This document shows, piece after piece, positions 29,405-40,904 of a DNA stretch of 64,000 bases (position 1 is the stretch's first letter; every line of letters starts with the position of its first letter). The position numbers were made by a program, and so were the translations under genes. This stretch comes from Trichobilharzia szidati (taxonomy: Eukaryota > Platyhelminthes > Trematoda > Strigeidida > Schistosomatidae), in the NCBI GenBank assembly GCA_944472155.2, contig OX235272.1, forward strand, positions 13,686,354 through 13,750,353, written 5' to 3'. Below the pieces are notes generated by a model. The model was not told where the DNA came from. It saw only the letters and a list, made by a program, of their open reading frames with translations, and did no database searches.

Positions 29405-30750
29405 AAATGTGTCTGAGATTGACAACAAAACACCCTAAAGAAGCCTGGCATAACATCTACTTAACTGTAGTAACATTGGTGAAGTGCGTTGATAACCTAA
29501 AACCAAAGATTAGTAAATGCCAATGAATTTTTTACTGCTTCAGAAGACCCATTATGGTGGGCTCCGAATGTGAGCAACGAAAGCTGCTCAAATGCAAACT
29601 GATCTAACAACTCTCCAACGACTGTGAACAATGATTGTTGAAAAAATTCAAGGGAAATGAAAAGGCCTCAGCAGTAGGTAACACTAGTGCATTATTTAAG
29701 CTTATAGATAAACCATTTAGTGATAGGCTATCGTTGGCGAGGGTCAGGAGAAGACTGCCGCTCCTTTTGGAACACGTGCGTAGACTCCAATCACGCTCTG
29801 GTCTGCGCACGTTTATGCTTACGACTAAATGGACATAAGAAATTGTTGGCAGCGAAAAGTTTAGGTCCCCAATGATATATACACAGATGAGATTAAGTAA
29901 GATTCGCTCGTAGTCTACAAGGTCATAATATTCATACATAACACCCAACTAGATCGATACTCTGAGTCCTAGTTTAAGGGAGAAATAGCGATACGTGTAT
30001 CTGAGGTCCACAGCAGGACTTCCCCTGAGGTAGCCTGGCACAACATACAGTTATCTGTAGACACAGCTGTAAAAGCTGTTAATAACCTAAAACCAAAAGT
30101 TAGTAAGAGCCACCGGATCTCTATCGCCTCATCCGAACTGATTCACGCAAGAAGACTGATTCCAGCGAGCTCCGATTATGATGAGGAACGAAATCTACTC
30201 TAAAGCAAACTAACAAGAAGCCTTCGTAACGACCGTGAACAGTGATGGGCGACAAAAGAGAAAGAGATGGAAAAGACATCGGCGATTGGTAACACCAGAC
30301 AACTATTTAGGCTTATCAGGGAAACAGGTGGTAAAAGGCAAACGATAAGTGAAACAATCTCTGAGAAAAATGGTACCATAATTAGCTCCCAGGATAGACG
30401 ACTGGATCGCTGGAAAGAACATTTTGAGGAGCAGTTTAGTTCGCCTACAGCCACACTCAACTTACCGAACATCCAACACCTCCCTGAATGGGATATAGGC
30501 ACAGGCCCTCCGTCCCTAACTGAGGTTACTAAGGTTGTCACTAGTCTGAAACGAGGCAAAGCTGAGGGATCTGATGGAATGACTCCAGAGGTATTTAAGT
30601 ACGGTGGAGACAGTTTACTGTCTGCGTTAACTAAGGTATTGGTCAGCGTCTGGGAATCAGAGGAAGTCTCGTCGGGTTGGTGTAAGTCATTGATTGTCCC
30701 CATATATAAGAAGGAAGACAAGTCTTCCTGTGATAATCTAAAGTCCTAGG
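29405..30750 (+). pseudogene. nLTR-III LINE fragments (two partial copies)
   Basis: Two related pieces (29405-29760 and 29985-30750) share EAWHNI..TAVKAVNNLKPK phrases. The second carries ASAIGNTRQLFRLIRETGGK, LDRWKEHFEEQFSSPT, KRGKAEGSDGMTPEVFKYGG and SGWCKSLIVPIYKKEDKSSC, which is the linker between endonuclease and RT and the RT start of an RTE-type LINE. It stops at about 30750, before the catalytic motifs. 3' pieces of similar LINEs are at 49930-50770, 51285-51720 and 59290-59560. Confidence 0.75.
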
Positions 30751-31804
30751 TTTAATAATCATGCGTAGGAGCAAACACGAGAATTCATGACTTCTTGGTA
30801 TGTTCTGATATGAACACATCTATCCACTCCTATGTCAGCTCACATTTCTCATCGAGGAAGGCAGTGGTTCGGAATGCAGCCATCTTGATGAACGGAGTCT
30901 TACAACCCCATTGGTCGACTTCACTTGCTTATCTAACATTGTACACCCAACCTTATTACTTTTGACGAAACTATGTCACAAAATTGTAGGCATTCAAAAA
31001 AGATATCTATGGACAAAGATATCTAGCCTTTATCTGTTTGAGCCAGCGGTATAATACATGTTAGGTTACTTAAATACATAAAGATAAATGTGTCTAAATA
31101 CTAATTCGCTCATAATCCTATATCATTTTAGTGGCTTAGGAACATGTCTTGTGTTGTCAGCGTCTGTTTGCATTCAGAAAAAAAAAGAATAATTTTACCA
31201 AATTTAGAACACTGATACAGTATTGTTTATTTCCCGAAGATGAATACTGTGCCAGTGGTCTATCTCAAATACAGCCATTCTTTTATGGAACTTGTATCGA
31301 ACAATACATCCTTGTTGGATTTTTTTAATACTAGATCGTGACTTTACTATTCTTTTCCTATTTGTGGCGAAGGTATTGTCTATTATTAGCTTTTTATAGA
31401 CTAAATAGGAATTTTTCTGGTAGATATATGTAGGTGGCATAATTATGGTATTCGACATACACTTGTGCATGCTAGGAAGTGGTTTCTACTCTGGGTGAGA
31501 AATCACTTAACTGATCAATTTCTCTTAGTCTGGATAAGTTATTTAAACCAAACTAGGTTGATCTTGTTGTCCTCGTACAAAGATATATGGTTGGTTCAGG
31601 CACTTAGCTGTTATTGAAAGCGTAATATTAACCAGCTGGGATATATTTGGGGACACAACGTTCCAGCCTGCGTTCTTATTTTCTAAGCCTATGAAAATTT
31701 GTTCATTCAGCAATGTTTAATTCTTACTATTGTTGTGGAATTAGCCCCAACCGAAGACAATACGATGCAATTTTTAGGTCAGGTAGCTTGTGTCCAGTTA
31801 TCAT
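30751..31804. other. Unassigned region
   Basis: No gene or repeat recognised. An 88-codon minus-strand frame at 31204-31470 has no motif and is probably chance. Confidence 0.4.
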
Positions 31805-32597
31805 TATTTCCTTATGCTCTGAGTGAAACATAGGACTTTAACAGAACGTTTCCATTTCATCCTTTTTTTGCAGTCGTCATCTTTAGCTGGCTCATAAGCT
31901 GTTATTTCTTCCACACATATGCTCCTCCATGTCACCCTCGAACGCACAATTCATCCTCTCCTATTCGAGTTCTATTTGAGGGCCTGGTGCGTGATGGCAC
32001 TCAACGACCTTCTCAGATTGTGTTCTGTCAATCCCCATTTCCTTCCTCATATTTTTTTGGTAATAGGTCGTTGACTGCATCTCAGAGTTGCTTGTGGCTA
32101 ATCCTTTCTGGCCAGCTATGGCCAGTATGAAGCGAAGGTAGGTGTTGATGAAGGTCTATAGTTGCCTGTTGGAGATGCTTTTCGTGATGCACCAAGTTTA
32201 TGAACTATATATAGAAGCAATGACTCAACATCAGTGTTAGAAAATCGGATGTAGTTCTTTTTGATAAGTGCTGTTGACTTTCACGCTGATTTCAGAGTAA
32301 TAAACGCCTGTGTTGCTTTCCCGGATCCTAACTTGCTTTGACATTCTCATTAGTGCCTCCCGTAGTTGAAACAATGCTACGTAAATAAGCTAAAGAAGTG
32401 ACTTATTTAACATTTTTCCCTTTGATAGTAACTGGTGCGTATTGTTCTTAGTTAGGTACCATCATCACCTCTGCCTCGTCTATGTTCACTTGAAATGGTG
32501 TTTTCGCTACATCTTCTGTTAACTTGTTAGTTTTCGCATGTGGATTTTCGAGTTTGTGTGAAATTAGACAAATCATCTGCGAGGCCCCAATCTTCTT
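31805..32597 (-). mobile_element. nLTR-I-like LINE remnant, strongly diverged
   Basis: Minus-strand similarity to nLTR-I: GTGAAACATAGGACTTTAAC marks the 3' end, then the reverse of the ITTER..., YLRSIVSTTG and AKTNKLTEDVAKTPFQVNID segments. It is much more decayed than the adjoining copy and so older. Confidence 0.6.
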
Positions 32598-32656
<59 letters not shown>

Positions 32657-35600
32657 CCCCTTGGGTCCCGTGTCTGTCTGTCTGTTTTCGACATAGAACT
32701 TTGCACATATGTGCAGCAGTTCAAGTCGCCACACTCCCTCCTTGTAGCACACAAAGCAAGAGAAGATAGTAGGAGAAATGCATAATATAGACAGTAAACA
32801 GAGGTGTGAGACAAAGGAATAGTAATAACGAAGAACAAAACAGTTTCATTGGAAATCATAAGTCACAAGGGTCCCGTGTGGAACATAGGGCTTCAACAAC
32901 ACTTCCCCACTCTTTTCTTTTTTCTGTTGTCCACTTCATCTGGATCCACGATTGCCCATAATCTCTCATCTCTTCCTCGCCACAGGATCTCCTCCATATC
33001 ACCCTCGCACCGATGACCCACTCGTCGCTTCCCATTTGGATTCCAGTCGAGCGATGGTCTTCATTGCGCACGATGTCATTCAACAGCCTCAGAGTGTGCC
33101 CGATCCATCTCCTTTTTCTCCTACATATTTATCTAGCAATCGGCTCTCGCCTGTTGGTTTGTTCCCAGCCAGAGTTTCTTGTTACTAATTCTTTCTGGCC
33201 GTTTGATCTTCATTATAGAGCCAGTGAAGGCAGCTGCTGATAAAAGTCTGCAACCTGTTGGAAATCCTTTTCGTCACACACCAAGTTTTTGACTCATAAA
33301 GAAGGACCGACTTCACATTTGTGTTGGAAATCCGAATCTTGTTCCTCATTCTGAGTTAGTGGAGAGGATTTCTAAACTGGTTTCAGGTTGATGAAGGTGT
33401 ATCTTGCCTTTCTAATTCTGGCTGGCTTTGACATATTCATCCGTGCTATCCCCCTGTAGTTGAAACGATGCTTCATAGATAGGTGAAGGAAGTAACGTCA
33501 TTCAAATCTCTTCCGTTGATGGTGATTGGTGCTGTTCGTTGCTGTTGGTGTTGCTGTTCGTTAGTTACCTTCATCACCTCCATCTTCTCAATGTTCACCT
33601 GCAGTCCTGTCGTCGTAGCCTGTATTTTCAGCCAGTTTGTTGGTTTTCTCCTGTAAGTCTTCAAGTTTGTGTGGCACTAAACATAACTCATCCACACGCG
33701 AAATCCAGATCGTCTACCGTCTACTTATAGGTGGTCCAGCGTATTCCTGACTCCTCGCTCCCCACAGTCTGACGCATAGCCCAGTCTACCACAATTAGGA
33801 ATACCATTGGTGATAACAGACAGATAGCCTTGTCTTACTCTTGTATTCACTTCGAACGCCTCGTTGAGTTTTCCGTTTTGGACCACCTGACACGTGGCAT
33901 TGTCAAGTGACCAGCTGTTAAATGAGGTTGATAAAGACTCGAGGTCCGCCTTAGTGTTGAAGTATTTCCCAAATTAGTTTCGGTCATCGCTGTCTGTCGA
34001 AGGTCTTTTCGAAGTCGATGAATTTGAGGTGAAGGTTTGACTACCATTCTGCCCTTTTGTTCTGTGATGACGATGCGTAGAGTTGCAATTTGATCATGAC
34101 ATGATTTGCCTTTCCTGAATCCAGCTTGTTCCGGACTGAGTTCTGTATCCAATGCATCCTTTATTCTCTCCAGGATGACGTGACTTAGTACTTTACTTGG
34201 CTCGGACAAGATTATTGTTCCACACCAGTTCTTGCAGAGGCCTAAGTCACCCCTCTTTGGCAGCTTGACAAGGTAGCCAGCCTTTTTTTCAATCGGTAGG
34301 TACCTTTCCTTCTTTCCAAACCTTTTGTAATAATGGCGTAAGAACATCTGCCGCAGTCTCTGGGTCCATTTTCAGTGCCTCAAGGGGAATTCCTTCTGGC
34401 CCTGCTGCCTTCCCGATTGGACTTCAGTAGTTTGATCACACTCAGGATTTCCGCTCTCGTTGAAGGACTGACGTCCACTGGCTGGCAGTTGTATGCGTTC
34501 TCTTGGTGGTATTTCTGGACGATGGTGATTTCTAATGATGGTCGATTCAAGAGTACTTCAAAGTGATCAGCCCATTGTTTTATTTGTTTCTCCTCATTTG
34601 TAATCAGGTTCCCTTGAGCATCTTGTATTGGTTTCATCATCTGGGTTGGTCTCTTCCCGGATAGAGACCTGGTTATCTGATGTAATGTTCTGAGGTCTCT
34701 TTTACCAGCGGCCTGTTCTGCTTCAGTTGCCAATGTGTCGTAAAATTTTTTTTGTCTTTCCTAACACTCTTCTTCACTTCTCTTTTTATTCAGTGCAGTG
34801 TACATTAAACTCAGCTTCTCCTTCTGTTCTCTTGTCCATCTTTGCATTGAGTCATCTTCTGTTTCACCATCCTCCTCTCCTATCTTCTATTAGCTTCCAA
34901 GTAGGTGTCCGTTGAGAGCCATTTCTTATCTTGTCTCTTCTTTCTTCCTAGAACAGTTGTACACATTTCCCTGAAAATCACCTTCAGAGAGTTAGTTCCA
35001 ATGTTCTTCCACGCAGGTTTCCTCAGTAATGCCACGTAGTATCTCCGACTTTGCTCTGATCTGATCTGTAGTGAAGGCATCCATTGTAGTTTTGTCCTTC
35101 AGTTTCTGAATGTTGAACTTGAATTAAAGTGCCATGTCTCCAGTTGTTTTGGGAGATTTTAGCTTCATCTTGAATGTTCCTTGCACTAGATGATGGTCTG
35201 AGCCCACCCCTGCTCTCCTTCTCGACTTTATATCCAACAGGCTGCGTGTTCACTTCCTTGAGATTGAGATGAAATCTATCTGATTCGTGGTGTGTCCGTC
35301 AAACGAAACCCATGTCTCTGGCCTTGTGTATATCCTTGTGCTTGTATACACTGCCTCTTATAACCAAATCACTGAAAGCACAGAAGTCTGCGAATAATTC
35401 TCCGTTCTCATTCATTCAACCGAGTGAGAACTTCTCGACCCATTATGAGTTCTCTTCCTGTATTATCTGCTCTCAGTTCAGCTGGCATTCATATCGCCCA
35501 TAAGTATTTTGATGTCACCACTTGGGATGTTGTCCATTACTGTCTGTAATTGTCTGTAAAAATCTTCCTTCTTCTCTTGTTCTGCGTTGTTTGTAGCACT

Positions 35601-35990
35601 GTGCGTAGCATTGGATAATTGTAATCTTCCCTGCTTCCTTTTAAGTTGAAACTTGTTGTCATGATCCTGCATGAGGAGATTGGTTGCTGCTGCACTAGGG
35701 CTTTGTCTACCACTGGTGACATCATGATAACCACTTGCTCCCTCAGTGTATTCGTGGTTGTGGTCTGGGTGACCAGACTGGAGTAGATTATTGATTCTCC
35801 AGTTGACAATTTTTCATAATCCATATCCATTCCATCTGCTCTCGCAGAGATACCCAGTACTTCTAGGCTATATCTTCGCATTTCGTTGGCTATATGGGCA
35901 GCCTTCCCAGCCGGCTTCGTACATTGTACGGACATTCCACGTCCACATTCTTATTCTTGCTTTCATCGAGAGAAGACACATCGGCTGGCT
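32598..35990 (-). mobile_element. nLTR-I LINE, longest copy, with endonuclease region
   Basis: The 3' tail is (AAT)n on the minus strand (32598-32656). Moving 5', it shows the C-terminal region, RT motifs (LCKNWCGTIILSEPSKVLSH, ELSPEQAGFRKGKSCHDQIA), the RT N-terminus (RAEILSVIKLLKSNREG) and, at 35300-35935, an AP-type endonuclease-like region (LEVLGISARADG, SGDIKILMGDMNAS). D-M-N-A is typical of the endonuclease active site. Heavy frameshifts. A 195-bp repeat is nested at 32674-32868. This copy defines the family as an endonuclease-RT LINE of at least 3.1 kb. Confidence 0.8.
32674..32868. repeat. SINE-X copy nested in nLTR-I, 11-bp duplication
   Basis: Flanked by GGGTCCCGTGT at 32663-32673 and 32869-32879, both part of the LINE 3' end. 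The body starts CTGTCTGTCTGTTTTCGACA and ends GGAAATCATAAGTCACAA. Related copies: 43903-44200, 51730-52090 and 58895-59165. No clear Pol III boxes. Confidence 0.75.
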
Positions 35991-36240
35991 TACTGGCTTC
36001 CCGAAGGCTTTGACGAGCCCATTGTGTCATTTCGCCTCTCCGATTTTAGCAAAGAATAAGATTGCTATTTGAATTTTTTGTATTTTCAATATATATTTTT
36101 AGTGTGTTGAAGTTTCTCTAGCAATTTCATAGCTTTTGTGGTGTAGAGTCGCTAACCCGACACCCAGCCCTCCCTGTTTACCCGGACTTGGGATCGGCTA
36201 GAAAACTAGTGAGCTTGTTAACTAGGTGATCCAACATATT
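35991..36240. other. Unassigned spacer
   Basis: No gene recognised; the sequence around 36150-36220 (CGACACCCAGCCCTCCCTGT) is GC-richer and may be a repeat. Confidence 0.35.
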
Positions 36241-37925
36241 TCTGTCCTCTCCCTCCCCATTGTCTGCTGCATGATGTGTTCCTCCACAATAATAAAAATC
36301 ATCGGTGATATTTTTTTTCCTTCACCTTCCCCAGTGGAACATAGGGCTTCAAGCTAGTTGGCTTGAAGTTTCTGTAGCAGTGTTTATTTTGCAGGATGGG
36401 GTTGCTAGCCTCATGCCCAACCTTTCCTCTTTCCCAGAATTAATTCTGGCTCAGCGAGGTAAAGGAGTGCGTCGGTGGCCGGGGATCGAACCCCGGACCA
36501 TGTGCACGGTCGGCGAACGTCCTAACCGCTATGCCACCGACGCACATCGGTGATATTAGGCAGTCTTATTTAACTCTTGTTTTCACTTCAAAGGCTTCAG
36601 TAAGATTTCCGTTGTGAATCACTTGATATGTGACATCATCTTATAGCTGTTGAATAAGTTTTATAATGTTTGTAACACTCCATCCCATAGTATTAAAGCA
36701 GTCTCCAAATCACTTCACAGTCGACGACATGTATGGCTTTCTCAGAGCCGATTAAATTGAAATAAAGAATTGACTGAAATTCTGGGCTATGTTCGATGAC
36801 AATTTGTAGTGCTGCATTTTGGTGCGCGCCTAACCTGTGTTTCCTAAATCCAGCCTCTTCCAGGCAAAATCTTCTATCCAGAACAGCTGCACGGTGATAT
36901 GGCCTAATATTTTGCTTAGGGTTGACAGGATCATGATTCTGCGCTGGTTCTCTAGTAGGCTTGTGTAACTCATCTTAAGCATTTCAACAAGGTCGCCTTT
37001 CTTTCACTCAGTAGGTACTTTTCCTTCCTTCCACATCTGTAGCAGTGGCGTGAGCTGAAGTTTCTCGGTCCGTTTCCAGTGCTCCCGAGGGGGTTTTGTA
37101 GTCCTGCCGCTTTCCCACCTTATGGTGCCTCTATGACATTCATAACTTATGCTTTCGTCGGAAGGTCGGTATTCACTGGTAGTTTTGTCTGGTCGTTGTT
37201 ATTTCTGGACAAAATTGAAATCGTAATGTTACTCAACAACCACCATGCATTTGGCAGTGAGCCCCGCCCATTGTGTGAAGACATCTGCAGGTGGAACAGG
37301 GTTCGGACTCGTGGCCCGCTAGTTAAAAGTCGAGCACCTAGACCAATAAGCCGCAGCCCTACATTTCCGGACAAGCTGCAGGTGGTGCTCGATTTTTTAG
37401 TCCTTGCAAGGATCAGCTCAGCGTTCCTTCTCTTCCATCTCTTTGATAAATGTGTTTTCTTCGCTATCTTTCACCGGCTTCTTCTGCGTTGATCTCTTCC
37501 TGGATAGGGACCTGGTTATTTGATACAGTGTCCTGAGGTCTCTTTCACTTGGCTTCCATTCTGTTTCAGTTTCCAGGGTGCAGTAAAAGCGTCTTTAGTC
37601 TTTCTTAGTGCTTTTTTTCCCCGTATTCAGTGCTCTGTAATTTTTACTAAGCTTCTCCTTTCGTTCCTAATGTTTGATCTGGTTCATTTTGTGATTCTTT
37701 ATCCTCCTCCCCTCTATCATCTTCCAGGTGTTCGTAGTGAGCCACTACTTGCCCCCTTGTTCGTCCTTTCTAAGGTGTCGCTTTCAAAGATTCCGAGTGT
37801 TGTTCCACTCAAGTTTCCCTGGTGAAATCGCTTAATGTCTCCGACATATTCCTGACGATTACAGGCCAGATTTCCCTTTTGTACCATTCTCCTTAAGTTT
37901 CTGAGTGTTGAATTTAAATAAGACT
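36241..37925 (-). mobile_element. nLTR-I-related LINE remnant, strongly diverged
   Basis: Read on minus it runs from the QGVRQDC-like region (near 36570) through ALDRRFCLEEAGFRKH and the RT N-terminus to LNTGKKSTKKD-type endonuclease linker near 37600. Stops are frequent. A SINE-Gly is nested at 36313-36544. Around 37260-37390 a tRNA-like GGGTTCGGACTCG occurs, perhaps another old SINE. Confidence 0.65.
36313..36544 (-). repeat. SINE-Gly with exact 13-bp target-site duplication
   Basis: CATCGGTGATATT occurs at 36300-36312 and 36545-36557. On the minus strand the head reads GTGCGTCGGTGGCATAGCGG with GGGGTTCGATCCCCGG, and the 3' end reads GAAGCCCTATGTTCCACTGG followed by an A-rich tail (T run at 36313-36319). 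Confidence 0.85.
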
Positions 37926-37959
37926 GTTAAATAAGAAACTTAAATGTTTCCTGCCATAG

Positions 37960-39110
37960 GTATTTTCACCTGTGTATGACACTTTCACAGTGTTAAAAAC
38001 AGAACATATCTCTAGCTTCTTGACACACATAAACTCATTAGTGGAGGGAATAAAATTCACATTTGAAACCGAAAATGAGCAAGGAGAATTAGCTATGTTA
38101 GATTGTAAAATAAAACGAATAGAAGAAGGCAAACTACACACTAGTGTTCATAGAAAACCAACGCATTCTAATAGATATTTAGACTTTAATTCATCTCATC
38201 CTTTAAATGTTAAGGCAGTCTTAGTTAAGTGTTTAACAAGCCAAGCAATGACATTAAGTAGCACAAAAAAGACCTAAATGATGAAATCAAACAGATATAA
38301 AAGGCGTTGGTTTTAAATAACTATCCTCTAAAATTCATTAGGAACATTGAAAAAACGCCAAAAGAAAAATAAAAATAATTGTGGAACTGGTAATAATAAC
38401 ATAAATAAGAGAGAATATAAGTCATCTACAGTTATACCATATAAAGAGGGTGGCATTTAAACCTACAAACTCACTCAGGTAGGACAAGCTCTGTAGGTTA
38501 AAGGACCCAGTGGATCCAATTAGACAAAATAATATAATTTACAAAATACCCTGAAATGACTGTGAGTCAGGTCAACTACATAGGTCAAACTAGTAGGTCA
38601 GGGGTAGTCAGATTGTCAGAACATAAGAATTTAGCCAAGGTAAGAATGGTTGACCCCACCTGAGAAGATCAGTAATTTAGAAAAAAGCTCAGCAATTGCA
38701 ATGCATGCATTGGCACATAACCACACAATAGGGTGGGAGAGGGTTGAAATTCTAAAAAGTAATCTAGGTAGGTGGAGTGGAGGAGAGGTTGATTACTGAA
38801 TCCTTGTTCATCGAATCTACACTCAACACATGCAATAGGAATGAATCATCACTCATACCTGAAATATGGAAAATAATACTACGAATCAAATCAAGTGAAA
38901 AACAATGGAACTATATAAATGAATTTAGGAAGTCGTGTGATTAACTTGATATGATTATGAGCAGAAATAAATTGTGCTCGAAACGTCATCAGTAAATATT
39001 ACTGTATAACAACACTGTGAGACTCTATCAAAATAAAATTTACCCATAATGGAATTACACTCTACCACAGCGCCCAAGTTTTATTCTTATATCAATGTCA
39101 CAATAAGCAT
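37960..39110 (+). mobile_element. PLE-B copy (RT from motif C, plus GIY-YIG)
   Basis: It begins VYDTFTVLKTEHISSFLTHI at 37972, once more at the YVDD codons, here mutated. The rest follows the 19497-20504 copy closely, with frameshifts after about 38275 and a deletion in the linker. The endonuclease (YIGQTSRSGVVRLSEHKNLA) is near 38578. The 3' end holds GCTCGAAACGTCATCAGTAA and TTACCCATAATGGAATTACA. No left inverted arm is visible. Confidence 0.8.
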
Positions 39111-39129
39111 GGCTCATTCATTGGGCAAC

Positions 39130-40845
39130 CATCATCATCATCAGTCCCTTGACTTTCGTCGTGGGGGTGCTATGACAGTTCGCGCTATCAGTCTTCGCCA
39201 TTCTTCTCGGTTTAATGCTATTTTCTGTAGCGTATCCAAGGGCATTTCGGTCCACTCTTTTATGTTGTCAAGCCAGCTCTTATTCGGTCGACCTCTCTTT
39301 CGTGCTCCTCCTACTGTGCCTTGTAGAATTGTTTTGGACAATGTGTCATGTCTTACCGTGTGGCCGAACCATTGTAGTTTCCGTTTCTTTACGATTGAAA
39401 GGAGTGGTTCCTGTTTTCCTGCCAGTCTATGGACCTGGTGTAAGACATATTCATTAGTTTTCCTTTCAAGGTAACTTATTCCTACGATCCTTCTATAGCT
39501 TTTGTTTTCGAAGGCTTGTATTCTTCTTTCTGTCTCTGCATTCAGGGTCCAGCTCTCACATCCATATAGGAATACAGAGAGGACCAGTGACGAGTAGAGT
39601 TTCATTTTTGCTGAGACGCTGATGTTGCTCTTCCATATTTTCCCTAACTTGGACATGGTGGCAGAGGCTAGGTTTAGTCGAATTTTTATTTCCTTAGTGG
39701 ACCTTCCATCTTTTGTTAGGGTAGACCCAAGGTATTTGAAAGTTTCAACCTCTTCTAATACATGTCCATCAAGTCTGATACATCTATCTGAGTTGTTTCC
39801 TCCGTTAATGAGTATTTTGCTTTTTTCTGTGCTGATTTCCATGCCCACAGATTTGGTTGCAACATCAAGTCTTGAGGTGAGGTCCTGAACTTGATCAATG
39901 TTTTCCCCAATGAGGGCTATATCATCAGCAAATCTGAGGTTGGAAATTGGTCTTCCGTTTATGCTAAGTGTCGGTGTAAAGTCATGTAGGGTTTGTGTCA
40001 TAATATGTTCGAGGAATAAGTTAAAGAGGACTGGTGAGAGAATGCACCCTTGGCGTACTCCTATAGTTGTTCTGAAGAACTCGCCAGTTTGATTATTTAG
40101 AGATACTGCACTACTAGATTTGTTATATAAAGACTTAATAACCTCAATTATGTTTTTATCTATATTGTAGTTATTCATGACTTGCCATAAGCCTTCGTGC
40201 CACACACGGTCAAAGGCCTTCTTAAAATCGATAAAGTTGTGTACTAGCATTTTTTGGTGTTGTAGACATTTTTCGTTTAGTACTCTTATGTTAAAAATTT
40301 GTTCAGCAGTGCTTCTGCCCGGCCTGAATCCGGCCTGTTCTTCTGAGAGTATTTCCTCTACTTTCTTTTTGAGTCTGTTCAATATTACTTTCAGCATGAC
40401 TTTACTTGGGTGGCTGATTAAACTTATTGTTCTGTAGTTCTCGCACTGCTTTGCGTCCCCTTTCTTAAATATTGGAATGATTAGTGACTGAGTCCATTCT
40501 TTAGGCCATTCTTTTTCTTGCCAGATTTTTTGACAGGCTGCTTTCAGCCATTTAACTGTTTGTGGTCCACCATGTTTAATTAGTTCTGCCGGTATGTTGT
40601 CAATTCCTGGTGATTTATCTCCCTTAAGTGATTTTATTGCTTCCTCTACTTCTGACTCTAGTATGGGTGAATCACCGATCTCCCTATTGTCCCAGCATGA
40701 ATTGTTTATTAGGCTATAATTAGGGCTTATTTTATGATTGTAGAGTCCCTTACAGTATTCTGTCCACCTTCTAAGGATATCTGCTTCTTCTGTTAAGAGG
40801 GTAACCACCCCATGGAATTCCACGACCAACTCCAGATTTATATTA
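39130..40845 (-). mobile_element. nLTR-II, RTE-type LINE, nearly intact RT, 5' truncated
   Basis: The 3' end on the minus strand has a short (ATG)n tail (CATCATCATCATC at 39130-39142). The element carries one open RT frame and is truncated at about 40845, where it abuts the (AAT)n tail of an nLTR-I copy on the same strand. Endonuclease missing. Confidence 0.85.
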
Positions 40846-40904
40846 TTATTATTATTGTTCTCTTGGGTTCCTAGTGGAACATAGGGCTTCAACTGCACGT
40901 CCAC
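39141..40904 (-). CDS. nLTR-II reverse transcriptase ORF, 587 aa, chimeric N-terminus
   Basis: Residues about 1-22 come from the upstream nLTR-I 3' end and its AAT tail (GTQENNNNNNIN). LINE sequence then starts: RT motifs SPGIDNIPAELIKHGG, WTQSLIIPIFKKGD, SEEQAGFRPGRSTAEQ, HNFIDFKKAFDRVWHEGL (motif A), TIGVRQGCILSPVLFNLF (motif B), NLRFADDIALIGEN (motif C FADD, residues about 322-335) and FKYLGSTLTKDGRS. The C-terminus is GCESWTLNAETERRIQAF, RKLQWFGHTVRHD and GARKRGRPNKSWLDNI, typical of RTE-type endonuclease-RTs. All catalytic residues are present and no stop occurs, so this is a young copy, but immobile without its endonuclease. Confidence 0.9.
   Translation of the reverse strand: MDVQLKPYVPLGTQENNNNNNINLELVVEFHGVVTLLTEEADILRRWTEYCKGLYNHKISPNYSLINNSCWDNREIGDSPILESEVEEAIKSLKGDKSPGIDNIPAELIKHGGPQTVKWLKAACQKIWQEKEWPKEWTQSLIIPIFKKGDAKQCENYRTISLISHPSKVMLKVILNRLKKKVEEILSEEQAGFRPGRSTAEQIFNIRVLNEKCLQHQKMLVHNFIDFKKAFDRVWHEGLWQVMNNYNIDKNIIEVIKSLYNKSSSAVSLNNQTGEFFRTTIGVRQGCILSPVLFNLFLEHIMTQTLHDFTPTLSINGRPISNLRFADDIALIGENIDQVQDLTSRLDVATKSVGMEISTEKSKILINGGNNSDRCIRLDGHVLEEVETFKYLGSTLTKDGRSTKEIKIRLNLASATMSKLGKIWKSNISVSAKMKLYSSLVLSVFLYGCESWTLNAETERRIQAFENKSYRRIVGISYLERKTNEYVLHQVHRLAGKQEPLLSIVKKRKLQWFGHTVRHDTLSKTILQGTVGGARKRGRPNKSWLDNIKEWTEMPLDTLQKIALNREEWRRLIARTVIAPPRRKSRD

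Noticed and set aside
32448..32785. Poly-Asn, poly-Leu or poly-Tyr ORFs
   Set aside because: They read through the (ATT)n tail of a LINE in different frames.
37079..37492. 137-codon plus-strand ORF as a gene
   Set aside because: It is antisense to a decayed LINE and has no coherent domain.
39622..40437. Plus-strand ORFs across 39.0-40.4 kb
   Set aside because: They are shadows of the intact minus-strand nLTR-II reverse transcriptase.
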